Shown here in pieces: positions 12,095 to 24,249 of a stretch of DNA of 64,000 nt. A program made the position numbers and the translations under genes. The notes beneath the pieces are model-generated. The model did not search any database and was not told the origin of the DNA. It was given only the letters and a program-made list of their open reading frames with translations. Position 1 is the stretch's first letter. Each line of letters begins with the position of its first letter. The stretch comes from Ailanthus altissimus (lineage: Eukaryota; Streptophyta; Magnoliopsida; Sapindales; Simaroubaceae): positions 13,516,001-13,580,000 of the forward strand of contig OX327686.1 in NCBI GenBank assembly GCA_946807835.1, in the 5' to 3' direction.

Positions 12095-14398
12095 TATTAG
12101 GATTTGTGCTTACGTGCCATCCCAAAACTTGTATGAATATTCATTTTTTAATATTTATATAATGTACATTTTATTAAATCGCTAATTACATTAAATATGG
12201 TACAATACTTATAATATTATAGACATTGTATGATCTAAATAAGTTCAGATTTGATCTAAAGGTGTTTAGATCAGCGCTAAGAGTTAGCATTACTACAAAA
12301 TTACAACTGTTAAGAGTTAAAAAGTTATAATAATCAATGAAATCTAAGGAGTTAGAACTTTATCTGTAACGGGATAAAGACCTGAGAGTATATCAGTATT
12401 GACATAGTTGCAAAGAGTTACAATTGGTGTTAAAAAATATAATGATGCAAATATGTTCTCAAATACAATGTTCCTGATCTATTTTCACCGATACAGGTCT
12501 ATCGGTGAATCCCTTCTCACAGAGACCAGTGTATGTCTATATCTGTATGGTACAGAAGGTTATTTTTAGTTGACGTTGAGCTTAGTGACAGCTCGTCTAG
12601 GTATACAGGTATTCAGTTAGGACTGGATACTGAAAAGCCTCAAGAGGACCCCAATAGACATCTTATATAGCCGTCAATGATAGGTCTTCTTGAGTTAAGT
12701 AGTATTCGTGGTCTTTTAACTTGAGTACCACGATGGACTTGTGAGTGATCCATTATACTTAGGTTCTACGGACGTTAGAGACCTTTCATAGTCTGACAGT
12801 TGCGTATTGCTGAGTATAGTCCGATACTCATGGAGTCCGGTATGCGTATATATGAGATCTGTTAGCTCACATAGGAGAGTTGTATATCCGATGCTCTGAG
12901 ATTGCATCTTAGAAAGTCTTATGGCCATAAGCAATAAACCTAGAAAATGAGTTTCCCACAAGGTTGAACAATATAGCAAAAGGGTTTACATTTATTGTTC
13001 ATTGATATATATATCTAGAGATAAGTTCATGGATGAGCTTATGGAGATTTGACGGTACTAATTTATGTCCCCGCACATCTAGAATATAAATGATGAAAGG
13101 ACTATGCATATGCGCTATGACCTCAACTTGTATGGTTTAATTATCTGATTTGTAATATCCGTGACATGTGCGCGAGACATCAATCATGCAGTATAAAGAG
13201 TCATCCATGTCCCCATTTGACTATGGAGATTTGATGGTGCTAATTTATGTCCCTATTTGACTAATCGGGCGTAGACTTAGAGCGTCATGCAGTATAAAAT
13301 ATACTCGTTGTGCATTAGGGTAGCGTATCAGATTGAATAATTCAATCCAGTAGAACGGAATAATTGTTTCGGGAACCCTCGGTATGCGCAAGTGTTACTA
13401 CTTAAGAATTAAGTGCATTAATTAGTTAACAATTATTGTTGACCAATTAATTAACGACACGTGCCGCATAGTGAGTATTTTAGTGAAGTTTACTCAATTG
13501 TGTGGTTAAGTAGAACCCGTTTTGGGTTAAGTTGGTAACTAAAGGACTTAGGGAAATTTGACATATTTGATTATTTATTAATAAATATTCAAGATATTTA
13601 TTTGTTTAATAATTAAATAATTTATAACTTAACATTGGTTAAATAGTTAACTAAGGTTAAGTTAATTAAATATTTAAATATTATTTATTTTTTAGAAAAG
13701 TAAACTAACTTAACTATAATTAAGAGTTAACTTTAATTAGGTTAATTAAATAGTTAAATATTAACTACTTGTTGGATAAGAATATTAAACTAACTAGAGT
13801 TAAGAGTTAATTTGAGTCAAGTTAAACTAAACCTAAGTTAAGTGTTAACTATAGTTTAGTTAAATTAAAAGTTAATTTTGGATTACTATATGTGTTAAAA
13901 TTGAAACAAAGATAGGTGAATGCCTTTTATGTGGTCAACCATTTGAGAGAAGTAAATAAAAAGAAATTGTTTCTTTTATTTTTAATTCAATAGTCTATTT
14001 TACTATTTATCATCATCACTAATATACCTTGGCCATTAAAAGCATTACAATTATTTGTTTTATTGATCAAATATTGATTAAAAGAAAAATAAATAAATTA
14101 GGGTTTAAGTGTTAAGCCTCTGCTGAATTTGGAGCTGTTGTTTTAAATAAACAAAACCCATCCAATTGGTTACTAAAATTGTAAATGAGTTATATCTCAG
14201 ATGGACTTCGATAACTTTTGTTCAAAAGTTACATAAGTGAATTCTCAATTTTCATATTAATATGATTAATATGTTCTTTCATGTGTTTATTATTTGTATT
14301 TATGCTTCCGTTGCGATTGAATATGTATATGATACATATTTTGTATAATAAACATAATAAACACATGTATACACCCTAGTTTTAATCGACACCCAACA
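12095..14398 (+). mobile_element. solo LTR inside the LINE (LTR copy B, same family as 2674-4836)
   Basis: It begins TATTAGGATTTGTGCTTACG (canonical TG changed to TA) and ends ACACCCAACA. It is flanked by perfect 5 bp duplications ACTAT at 12090-12094 and 14399-14403. Taking out the LTR and one ACTAT joins the two LINE pieces in one frame just after the FIDD catalytic motif, which proves the boundaries. Length is 2304 bp. It matches LTR copies A and C over its first 1.5 kb. No pol sequence adjoins. Confidence 0.93.
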
Positions 14399-15074
14399 AC
14401 TATAACTAATTACAACTTATTAAAAGGTATTTTGGCAACCTATGAACATATGTCAAGTCAACAAATTAATTTTGATAAGAGTTCAATAGTTTTTAGTCTT
14501 AATGTTTCTATGACTTCTCGGCTGACTCTTTAAAATATATTAGGATTACAAAATATCTGATCCTACTCCAAATACATCAGTTTTCCAGCTCTGGTCGAAC
14601 ATAATAGGAGACCATCATTTGCTTTTATTTGTCAATGAGTTATATCTCAGGCGGACTCCGGTAACTTTTGTTCAAAAGTTACATAAGTGAATTCTCAATT
14701 TTTATATTAATATGTTCTTTCATATGTTTATTATTTGTATTTATGCTTCCGTTGCGATTGAATATGTATATGATACATATTATTTTATAATGAACACAAT
14801 AAACACATGTATACACCCTAATTTTAATCGACACCCAACAACTATAACTAATTACAACTTATTAAAAGGTATTTTGGCAACCTATGAACGTATGTCAGGT
14901 CAACAAATTAATTTTGATAAGAGTTCAACAGTTTTTAGTCTTAATGTTTCTATGACTTCTCGGTTGACTCTTCAAAATATATTAGGATTACAAAATATTT
15001 GATCCTACTCCAAATACATCAGTCTTCCAGCTCTAGTCGAACATAATAGGAGACCATCATTTGCTTTTATTTGT
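14183..15074 (+). repeat. ~450 bp tandem duplication across the LTR/LINE junction
   Basis: Copy 1 (14183-14632) and copy 2 (14633-15074) are nearly identical. Each contains the last ~215 bp of the solo LTR, its end ACACCCAACA, the ACTAT flank and ~230 bp of LINE RT. It therefore formed after the LTR insertion. Copies differ by a few substitutions and an 8-10 bp indel (ATGATTAAT-type). Copy 2 has the longer open LINE frame (14712-15002). Confidence 0.95.
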
Positions 15075-15851
15075 GACTGCATATGGAAGAGAATTAATTC
15101 ATGGAGTGGCAAATTCTCCTTTATATGCAGCAAAAAAAGTCCTTATTAAAGCAGTATTGCAAGCTATGTCAACTTATGTGATGAGTGTATTCAAATTGGT
15201 AGCATCTATATATGCCACTATTTTTAAACTCATTAAATTTTTTTGGTGGGAATCATATAATCGTAAAAAGAAAATGCTGTAGCTTCCTTGATTTTTTTTT
15301 TTTTATGTTAATCCAAATTCTTTGGTGGCATAGGATTTAGGAATTTAAGTTTGTTCAATAAAGCACTACTTGCAAAATAATGTTGGTGCATTCCAACCTC
15401 TACCAATTCCTTTACTAATAGTATTCTAGAAAGAAAGTACTTCCTCTATTGTTCTTTTATTAATGCCACTTATTAAAACGGTAATTCCTATTTACGAAAT
15501 AGTTTAATATGAGAGAGGAACCTTTTAATTTGTGGACTCAGATAGAATGTTAATGATGGCTATATTATTTATGTGTGTTTCTGACCCATGTCTTATGCGA
15601 CCATTTTCTTCCAAACCTATTCTATAGGGTGGATTTATTAACGGTTATCAATTTTTTTTAGATCCTTTTAGCCATTGGAACATACAAAAGTTGATTGACA
15701 ATTTCCTCTTATTGATGTGGATTATATTCTTTATATTCTAATAGATGCTTCTCCAGTTTCAGATGCTTCTCTTGTTGGTACTAAATAAAAAATTTTCTAT
15801 TTAATAAAATTAATACAGTGAAAGCCAGATTATCTTGTTCATAGTTACATG

Positions 15852-17190
15852 TATAGCGATAGAAAATTACCTTTTCTTACTTCGGTAAATTTTAAATTGA
15901 CGTATGTAATATTTTCTACTATCCTCAACCTTCAAACTCAAAGCGTGTAGATACATGAATCTTTTCTAAATCTTTAAAATTATGAATACCTAAATTTAAG
16001 AAAAGAGTAGTATCTAATTTTTTTTTCACATAAAAATACGTAAGAGAATTATCTTACGGTTATGGTTATTCTTATAATTTACTACTCTCTACTTTTCATA
16101 TATATAAGAATCTCCCTTGAGTATTTAAAGTTTGATTAGGATTAGAAATTTAGATTTTGATTAGGATTTGAGCTAGTAGAGAGATTATAAAACCTATGGG
16201 CTTTTTAACTCCAATTTAAAAGGTCTAGTCCTAGTCATTTCATAACTCACCAGTTTTTCTAAGTTAATCCCAAACTATTCCACTAAAAGTTAAGGATTGT
16301 ACTTTAATAATTCATGTTATGAAGTAAAAACTCATTTAATTAAAACTCATTTCAATTAAATTAGGTTTGGTCTTTAAACAATTAATAACTATTTAATTGA
16401 GCTTTTGATTGATATCCATAACTAAAATTAGGTCATGAAAAAAATATCTTACATTTTTTATTACTTATTTGTAACTAAGTCACTGAATGTTCTAATGATC
16501 ATTTTTAATATATCTATCTTTGTAAATAAATTTACAAATAAATATTATTATTCAATAAATAATTTATTGAATAAACTGCGACCACAAATTTAAATGATCA
16601 AGTACTGCAAATAACTTACGTGGATATTATTTATTAGATTCAATCTTACAAATTTATGTTCCTACGACCCATAAAATTATATCTCCAAGATATCGAGATT
16701 TTGACCATTTATATGGATCTAACTCCGCGATAATTCAAAATATATAACGCATGAATGTAAGTTCATTATTTGCTTAGGATTAAGATCAATCAAGTTTATT
16801 AGAGTTTGTGAATTAAAATTTAAGACATTTAGTTAACCAGATTAAAATTTACAATAGTCTCGTTCAATATAACATTTACACTAATTTTTTTACTCGAAAT
16901 CTTTATTTCGATAATCAAAGTAAATCATCCATTATAAGAAAAAGAAAAACTACAACCTTATATAATAAAATGCCATTTTTATTAATGGTTGTGAACTAGA
17001 TTTAATTTATAAAAATTTTGTGATCTATATCTTCTATATTAGCATCATATACCTAATACATAGATCACATACTTTATAAATATGGACTCATAAATGTATA
17101 CTCAATTGTATGTATGAATAAACTTTTATGAATCAAATAAAATATTATTTTACATGTTTTAAAGGCATAAAATAACAATACATATCTAAC
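15852..17190 (-). mobile_element. 1.34 kb insertion in the LINE, probably a solo LTR
   Basis: ACATG occurs immediately on both sides (15847-15851 and 17191-17195), and LINE similarity stops and resumes at these points. On the minus strand it starts (T)GTTAGATATG, a start common for copia LTRs. The other end reads CTATCGCTATA rather than ...CA. It is AT-rich and non-coding, with possible TATA boxes. The exact ends could slide by one base. A non-autonomous DNA element is possible but no inverted ends were seen. Confidence 0.65.
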
Positions 17191-17879
17191 ACATGACATT
17201 TTTTTTGTCAATAGTCAGTTATTCTGTTAAGTCAAGATATTTCGTTGCCAACACAGATTTTTTATGCCAATAGTTTGAGTTCTAGGCAATCCTTATGCAT
17301 TTGGTGGAAATATTTGTCTCTACTCCCCTCAAAATAAAAAAATTCTTTAGCGGTGCTTCATGGCCATTATCCCATCTTTTAAGAATTTAAGATAACATCA
17401 TATAGACATCCCTCTCTATTGTTGTTGGTGTGAAGATTGTATAGAGACTTCCTGCCATGCAAATTTTTTTTTTTTTTGTTCAACCATTACAGAGGTATGG
17501 TTGCATAGTCCTTTCTAACAATTGTTGTTTTCTTCTAAAGAGCTCGACTTTGGCAAAATTTTACTTAGCTATATTCTAAATTTTTTTTTTTATATTCTTC
17601 TTTGGAGCTATTAGAAGGAATGTAATTTTTGGATACACAATCAAATGACTAGACCAATCAACGAAGTTCTTTCTGATGCACAAATTCTTTTAAGTGAATT
17701 CCAAGATCTCTAAAAGTAATATTTTTTATCGCCTTCTACCATTTTGCCTCTTCCCAAGATATAGGAGCCTCTTAATTAGGTTCTTGATTATGCTCGTAAT
17801 TCTAGTTTATCTCATTTTGGTAGTAGTGTCATTATTTGATATGAATGTGGAACAATTCTTTTAGATTATGCTAAAATAG

Positions 17880-18003
17880 TTGGAGGATTTCTATCCCCTT
17901 TTAGCATTAAATGTGAGGTTTACGACTATTTTACCATTCATCTTTTAACATCTATTTTACCATTAAATGTGAGACTTACGTCTATTTTACCATTCATCTT
18001 TTA
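17880..18003. repeat. ~60 bp imperfect tandem duplication in the LINE tail
   Basis: CTATTTTACCATTCATCTTT occurs twice, with ATTAAATGTGAG before each, about 62 bp apart. A small local duplication. Confidence 0.8.
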
Positions 18004-18159
18004 AAGCTTTTATTGTGGAAACTTAATGTCATAATATAGTTACAACATTAAGATCCAAATTATTCAATTTAGTTAAAAGATCTCTTTTCATCAGTATCTC
18101 CTCTAAACTTTCATATCAGAATATATAATGTAATTTTGCATATGATCTAGCAAAGTTTG

Positions 18160-18859
18160 TATTTTTTTTAATTTTATTGATAGATGGGTAGACTTTTATT
18201 TTTTTTACCTAAATTCATATCCAATGTTGTAAAATTTGACAATTCTCATGAATAAAATTTCCTCTTAAAACTTTCTTCCACCAAGAATTAAAACCCCTTA
18301 ATCTTAATTAAGAGTGTGACATGATTTATGTGAACTTCTTATCTAAGTAATAATTCATTAAGAATCACTGCCATTCAACTAATTAAGAAAAAAAATATGT
18401 TTTCACTTCTCTTTCTTTCTTTAATGAAAAGTTTGCATCTTCGTTCATATCTTCACAAATCCAATTATTAATAATGCATAGAGAAAATAAAGTTCTACCT
18501 AAAACTCACTTTCCATTGTGAGTTGGCAACTCCAAACCAAGAGTCAAGCGCTCAAATTAACAAGTAACTTGATTATAAAATAAAAAAAGAGGGATAGATA
18601 TATCTAATATCATATATGTTTCGCGAGGAATTAGAAAAATAATAAATGTGATTTTGAGATCATCATTTTATTGGAATGAATTAGGGCTATTTGATTTCTA
18701 AGTCGGATAAGATTCTCTTGACGTCCATTAAAAGATTATACAAAAAAAAAATTAAATTAAATGATTGACGTATTTTTTAATGATTTTGATAAACAATAAG
18801 AAGAAAATAATAACATTATAGACTTTTACTGCCATTATTTTCCAAAAAAATTCAATACG
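18160..18859. other. intergenic, no gene seen
   Basis: AT-rich with short simple runs. Lies between the LINE tail and the protease promoter. Confidence 0.6.
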
Positions 18860-19017
18860 ACATGAAGAATCCCACGTCAGCATGCACGTCACAGTGACTG
18901 ACTATACGCCAAAGGGAGCTAGACGCCCAAACAGCTCCGCGCACTTGTCACATGGAATCTTGACTGACCCCCCACCCACACCATATCTTCTTTATTTTAA
19001 CACAATCCGTAGCCACC

Positions 19018-19053
<36 letters not shown>

Positions 19054-19110
19054 TCTGAGTCTCGTTCTCGACCTCCACAATCTTTGGAGACAGAGAGATA
19101 CACACGTCAC
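18860..19110 (+). promoter_or_regulatory. promoter and 5' UTR of the aleurain-type protease gene
   Basis: GC content rises just upstream of the start codon. Visible elements are CCACGTCAGC and GCACGTCA (ACGT cores, G-box/ABRE-like) at about 18870-18890, CTTGACTGAC (W-box TTGAC core) at about 18959, and a (CT)n/(CA)n pyrimidine tract at 19019-19052 that would be in the 5' UTR. ACGT and W-box cores are consistent with hormone or stress control, but that is inference from short motifs. Confidence 0.55.
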
Positions 19111-21839
19111 ATGGCTCGCTTAGGGCTATTCTCCTCAATCATCCTGGTGCTATCCTGCGCCGCCGCAGGATCAACCTTCGACGACACCAATCCCATCAGA
19201 TTGGTATCCGGCAGTCTCCGTGACTTCGACGCCTCGGTTCTCCAGGTCATCGGCCAGGCCCGCCACGCCCTCTCCTTTGCTCGCTTTGCTCACAGGTCGG
19301 TCCCTCCTTTTCTTTTTTCTTTATTTAATTTGATGATTATGAAAACGGTAGAGAAATTTATATTATGAAAAAGAAAAATGACTTTTGATTGTACAGGTAT
19401 GAGAAGAGGTATGAGACTGTTGAGGAGATGAAGCTCCGGTTTGCGATTTTCACGGAGAATTTGAAATTAATCAGATCTACCAACAAAAAAGGCCTATCTT
19501 ACAAGCTCGGCCTTAATCGTACGTTTTTCTTTTTTTGTTTTTTTATCGAAATTGTGGAATTATAGGTATATTTGGAGGCATCTGATTCATCTGTTCTAGG
19601 TCTTTGATGGATAGGTTGGTGACCATGTTAGTGTAATCAGTAGAGAAAACGTTGTCACGTGCCTTGTCCAGATGTTCTTAGCTAACAGTCTAATCATTTT
19701 ATCAGTATTTTTGACTTTGTTCTTCTCGTTGACCAATCATGGTTTGTTTATGAACTAGTCATGCGATTCTCTTAGTCTTAGTAGGTTAATTATGTTTAGT
19801 TATGAGCTATATTGAAGGTCATACTTACTGCACTTTCTATTGATGTTAATCACATTTAATTTATACAACTTTTGATTGTGTATACATATATGATATAATG
19901 ATGCAGAGTTTGCTGATTGGAGCTGGGAAGAGTTCCAAAGGCACAGGTTGGGAGCTGCACAAAACTGCTCAGCCACCACAAAGGGCAGCCACAAGCTTAC
20001 TGATGTTGTCCTTCCTGAAACGGTACTTTTTGGAAATACTATGAATTCTTCATTGTGTTAATTCTAATAGTGTTCTTTTCGAATTCGTTGAATCATAGAA
20101 GCAACTGTTTACCATTTATGGGTGGAAAAGGACTAACTTTTCTGTTTTTACAAGTGCAGAAAGACTGGAGGGAAACAGGTATAGTAAGCCCAGTTAAAGA
20201 CCAAGGCCACTGTGGATCTTGCTGGACATTCAGGTCAGCTTGGATTGAACTGAAATTATATTTTCCAATAAGGTTTTTTAATTATAGTGTAAATAGGACT
20301 CAATATTTACTTATTGCAGCACAACTGGAGCTCTTGAGGCAGCTTATCGCCAGGCTTTTGGAAAGGGAATCTCTTTGTCAGAGCAGCAGCTTGTGGACTG
20401 TGCCCAAGCTTTCAACAACTTTGGTTGCAATGGTGGTTTGCCATCACAAGCCTTTGAATACATCAAATACAATGGTGGCCTTGATACTGAGGAAGCATAT
20501 CCCTACACCGGAAAAGATGGGGTTTGCAAATTCTCATCGGAGAATGTTGGTGTCCAAGTTCTCAACTCTGTCAACATTACCCTGGTGAGTTTCATGCAGA
20601 ATTCTTCTGTAATGATTTCATATGCTTGATGTGACAAGATATTCGTCTTGACTGACATTAATGTGTGCAACACTAGACTCAACTTGCCAATACTGCTGAA
20701 ATAGTCTGCGCTATGCTTCATTTTGACATTAGGTGCAGCCTTGCAGCTCCACTTTTAGTTAATCAAGACTGACGAAACCCTGTGCATTTAAACCCCATGC
20801 ACCCTGGTTCTGCACACTCAGCTAATTTAATTTGGTGCTTTTAACTTTATGTAACTTATAAACAGAGTCAATCTTAATTTATGACTTGATATTATTTGAC
20901 AAATGATGAATTCAAATTAAATTTGGATAATGACATTGTCAACTTAAATCACCATGTGGGGACTCTGTATAGTTATAACTTTTAGATATGTATATTTTTC
21001 ATGTTCCCTAACTTATACAGAAAAATGCAGGGTGCTGAAGATGAATTAAAGCATGCAGTTGCTCTAGTTCGACCAGTGAGTGTGGCTTTTGAGGTAGTAA
21101 GTGGTTTCCGACTTTACAAGAGTGGAGTTTACACCAGCACCACATGTGGCTCAACTCCCCAGGTAACTTCTACTGACTTGGTGAATGATAGTTTATTTAG
21201 GCAGGTATTGAATGAAAAATATGTTAATAGTTTTCATTTATATGTAGAATTTCAAAATATAACGGAGTTTATAATCAAGCTTTAGGTGTCAAAACAAATT
21301 GATGTTACCGTCATGAATTTAAGTCCAATATTGTTTATGATCCAAACAACATCTTGTCTTCTTTCTGAACTTCAGTCCTCGTACATTATTGTCATGTCAA
21401 GATATGCATTATCAAGATTTTGTTAATGTTTACATACATGATCTTGCCTGGGACAATCACTCCCCTTGGAATTTTTTATTATTTCTTCACAAGCATGCAT
21501 TGAACAATAAACTCCCTCTGTGATGCATTATTGCTCTTCTAACTTGCTCTGAGCTTATATGGGCAGGATGTGAACCATGCTGTTCTTGCAGTTGGATATG
21601 GAGTTGAAGATGGCATCCCATATTGGCTGATCAAGAATTCTTGGGGAGGAGATTGGGGTGACAATGGCTACTTTAAGATGGAGCTGGGCAAAAACATGTG
21701 TGGTAAGTTATCTTCCATGTGAAGTTCAAAACTCTTTTAAGTAGTTGAAATCTGGCATTTAATTTTTCTTAATACTAATGTCAATGGTTTGGTTTCTGTA
21801 GGTATTGCAACTTGTGCATCATACCCGGTCGTTGCTTAG
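19111..21839 (+). CDS. aleurain-like cysteine protease (papain family C1A, cathepsin H type), 8 exons
   Basis: Exons: 19111-19295, 19397-19518, 19907-20022, 20160-20233, 20320-20584, 21031-21162, 21567-21702, 21802-21839. All introns are GT-AG and the frame closes at 355 residues, about the usual aleurain length. Residues 1-19 look like a signal peptide. NPIR at 27-30 is the aleurain vacuolar sorting motif. An I29 inhibitor-type propeptide follows (about 58-115). QNCSAT (121-126) corresponds to the cathepsin H mini-chain, which limits the enzyme to aminopeptidase action in that family. Catalytic residues are Gln156, Cys162 (in GHCGSCWTF), His302 (in DVNHAV) and Asn322 (in IKNSWGG). Possible N-glycosylation sites are Asn122 and Asn251. 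Expected role: protein turnover in the lytic vacuole, after acid removal of the propeptide. The start is the ATG at 19111; an in-frame TTG at 19084 is not expected to be used. An AATAAA-like signal lies near 21947. No defect seen. Confidence 0.95.
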
Positions 21840-24249
21840 TCTGTTCCTGAAGAAATATGAAGTTGTGTTTATCACTGTAGCATATAGTTGTTATTCAACC
21901 TAGATGTTAAGGATCATGATGGAACAATGTTTCTGGCTTGATGTACAAAATAAATTAAATTCCGAGACTGATGTCCATACAAATTGCGATTGCGATTGCG
22001 TGATGTACACTGTAGACAATGTATATTTTCTCAATCTCAATGTTTGGTGACATGGTATTATATGGAATCTTTGGCCAAGAACAATGTTAGCTTTGAATAT
22101 TTGCTGAATATTTCTTCTGCCTCACTAATGAGCACACCGTTCACTGTAGTCTCGGAATATTTATCAAATTCAAATTGATAACATGTTTTGGCAGGCACAG
22201 TTATACGTCACATTTCCATGTATGGATATATCTTCTTTTTAACAACTTAATTTGGAGGTTGTCTGCGGGACTTCTAATGGGCAACTTAGCAGAAATCTAA
22301 TATACAGCTGTGAAATTTAAGTACAAACAACAAGGCAAAACATTAACAGAGAGAGAGAGAATTTTTTTATTAGGAACCAGAATCATATGGGATACATTAA
22401 TATGTTAATTACAATAATGACTTGAGATTACAAGGAATTAATACCAAAAAAAAAAGGAAAACAAAATCATTACATTTCAGCTTTTGCTCAATCGTCCTGG
22501 ACAATCTGCATTTTTCATTCCGCTGTGCTGGTGAACTGTGTTTCTTGTAAAACTTTTCCAACAGAAGGGCATAGAACCATGAGCCGAATGTGGGAGAACA
22601 GAACAAGTTTAATTACCCAATCAAAAAATTCTGAATTCTTTCTAAGTCTCTAATTACAAGTCTGAAAATATCATTAGGGACTGAACAGTTTGCTAATCTA
22701 GACAGTGACTTCTAGAGCCTTAAGTATCTTCTCTACACTCAAAACAAAATGCTAATTTCTCCACAGCTCTGTAGTACGTGTCAAGCTGAGCAGTTTACTT
22801 GTAATGTCCCTCTGTACCAAATTCAAAATTGGATGTCTGATTGTGTCCTAACCTGCTGAGAATGAACAAGGACTTAATATCATTCAGGATTCTACCAGTG
22901 CCAGAAAATATGACTTACAGGTGAATAAGAACTGCAACTCAAAATTAGTTCTTTATAGATTAGAGTTCAAATAAAATGTCAAAACAGATTCATCATATAT
23001 CACTTGGCCTCAATGGAGTGCAGGGCACCTGACTTCCAGGGTTCTCTAACCTTGATCATTGGTATAACAATCCTCTGCACAAGTAGGATAGGTCCAAGTC
23101 CATATAAAGTTAAGAAGTAATATTGAGGACTCTTAACAAGAACTCTAAATTTCTGATAGGAAATAGAAAATATTTTAGTACTGTTAATAACATTTCATTG
23201 ACAGCGAGCCAACAATCAAAATCAACCAAAACAACCAAATAAAATCAACAAGAAACTTTATGTGACTCACATCTATTCTCCTCCAACTTTTCTTTGACTT
23301 GGTTTCTACTAGTAGTCCCTGAAAAATCTTTTCCTGCTCTATATTATGTCTTAGTTCTGGTTTCATTAGTGGTATCTGACAGTTACATTTAAAAGCAACT
23401 CCAACTTCATAACTAATTAACATATTGTCTGGTCATCCTAAAAGAATTAAAGAAAAAGAAAAATCTACATTAGCAACAAAAATAGTTATTTAAAAAAAGC
23501 ACAAATTTACATCCTCTTCATCTGTTCCCCTCATGATTTAAAACTTGTCCAGTGCAAGGTCTTTTATTACATATTGGCTACGATATTTTTGCACAGACCG
23601 GTCAACCTCAACCTTGCATGCACTGGGTTGTGGTCTAAACTCTTTCACTCGGACAACTGCACTGATGTTTCTGTCTCATGTTTCCACAAAACGTATTTCA
23701 TAGACCCTTAAAGCAGATGAATTCTGTTGCCTTTTCCCCCTCTCATCTCCACAATTAAACTATCTTTTTCTTGCATGTGTTTCAGTCAAACAAATTCCAA
23801 AGTTCATCTACCAAAATCACAGGTCTCTTTCATTATATTTATTGATTTAGTATAGCAACATACCACAACTGACAAATAAAAGTCATATCATTCATGATGA
23901 CAGAGAAACCTGACAAGTAAAACTCTGACATTTTGGGCAACTAAAGGCACTATCCTGAATTCTCATTCTTGAACCTAGAATGTAGAAAAGAGAGGATTAA
24001 TTACTGACAGTAGAGTTCCTATAAGTTGTAAAAATATTATCCTATAAGCAAAGTGTAGAGGGAAAAAGATGCATACAATTACAAGATCATCAATTTAACT
24101 CTCACTATTGAACAAGTGTAAAATACTTACGGCTAACTTATTTGGGCTCCAAGCTAATGTGCTGCATTTGTACTTGATTCATGATGGTGGACAGACCTCC
24201 TTGATGCATAGGTTTAAAATGTACAGCTAGCGGTTAAAAGGCCTTTGTC
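21840..24249. other. intergenic space between convergent genes
   Basis: It holds the 3' UTRs of the protease (+) and PPR (-) genes. A CGATTG-type short direct repeat (about 21986-21998), a GA run (about 22350-22362) and a poly-A/T run are visible. Base composition is less extreme than in the transposon zones, so this is probably old single-copy sequence. Frames at 22409-22606 and 23184-23423 on - lack any signature and are not called as genes. Spliced 3' UTR exons of the PPR gene here are possible but cannot be shown. Confidence 0.55.

Larger units (their letters stand above)
11938..18160 (+). mobile_element. LINE (L1-type non-LTR retrotransposon) relic, interrupted three times
   Basis: Reverse-transcriptase pieces appear in order on +. 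At 11938-12094 there is a segment like YLFLIYASGF, then FIDDS*LFCRNT, the plant LINE F(A/I)DD region. At 14404-14632 come LLKGILATYERMSGQQINF and related text. At 15061-15282 comes AAKKVLIKAVLQAMSTYVMS followed by FFWW. At 15283-15851 come 'GGIGFRNL' and 'NKALLAK' type pieces. From 17196 come the WWK and zinc-finger-like region and a weak RNase H-like end near 18000-18160. Stops and shifts occur throughout. It is split by the solo LTR at 12095-14398, by a tandem duplication (14183-15074) and by the insert at 15852-17190. The 5' end (ORF1, endonuclease) is missing, as is common for LINE copies. Confidence 0.8.

Noticed and set aside
12716..12979. 87-codon frame on minus
   Set aside because: Lies inside a non-coding solo LTR whose homologues at 2.7-4.8 and 40.1-41.8 kb do not keep the frame.
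20055..20721. 177-codon frame and its neighbours over the protease
   Set aside because: They read through introns or in the wrong frame; the spliced model explains the region.
22409..23423. Small minus-strand genes between the protease and PPR genes
   Set aside because: Frames of 65 and 79 codons with no signature; more likely UTR or intergenic sequence.
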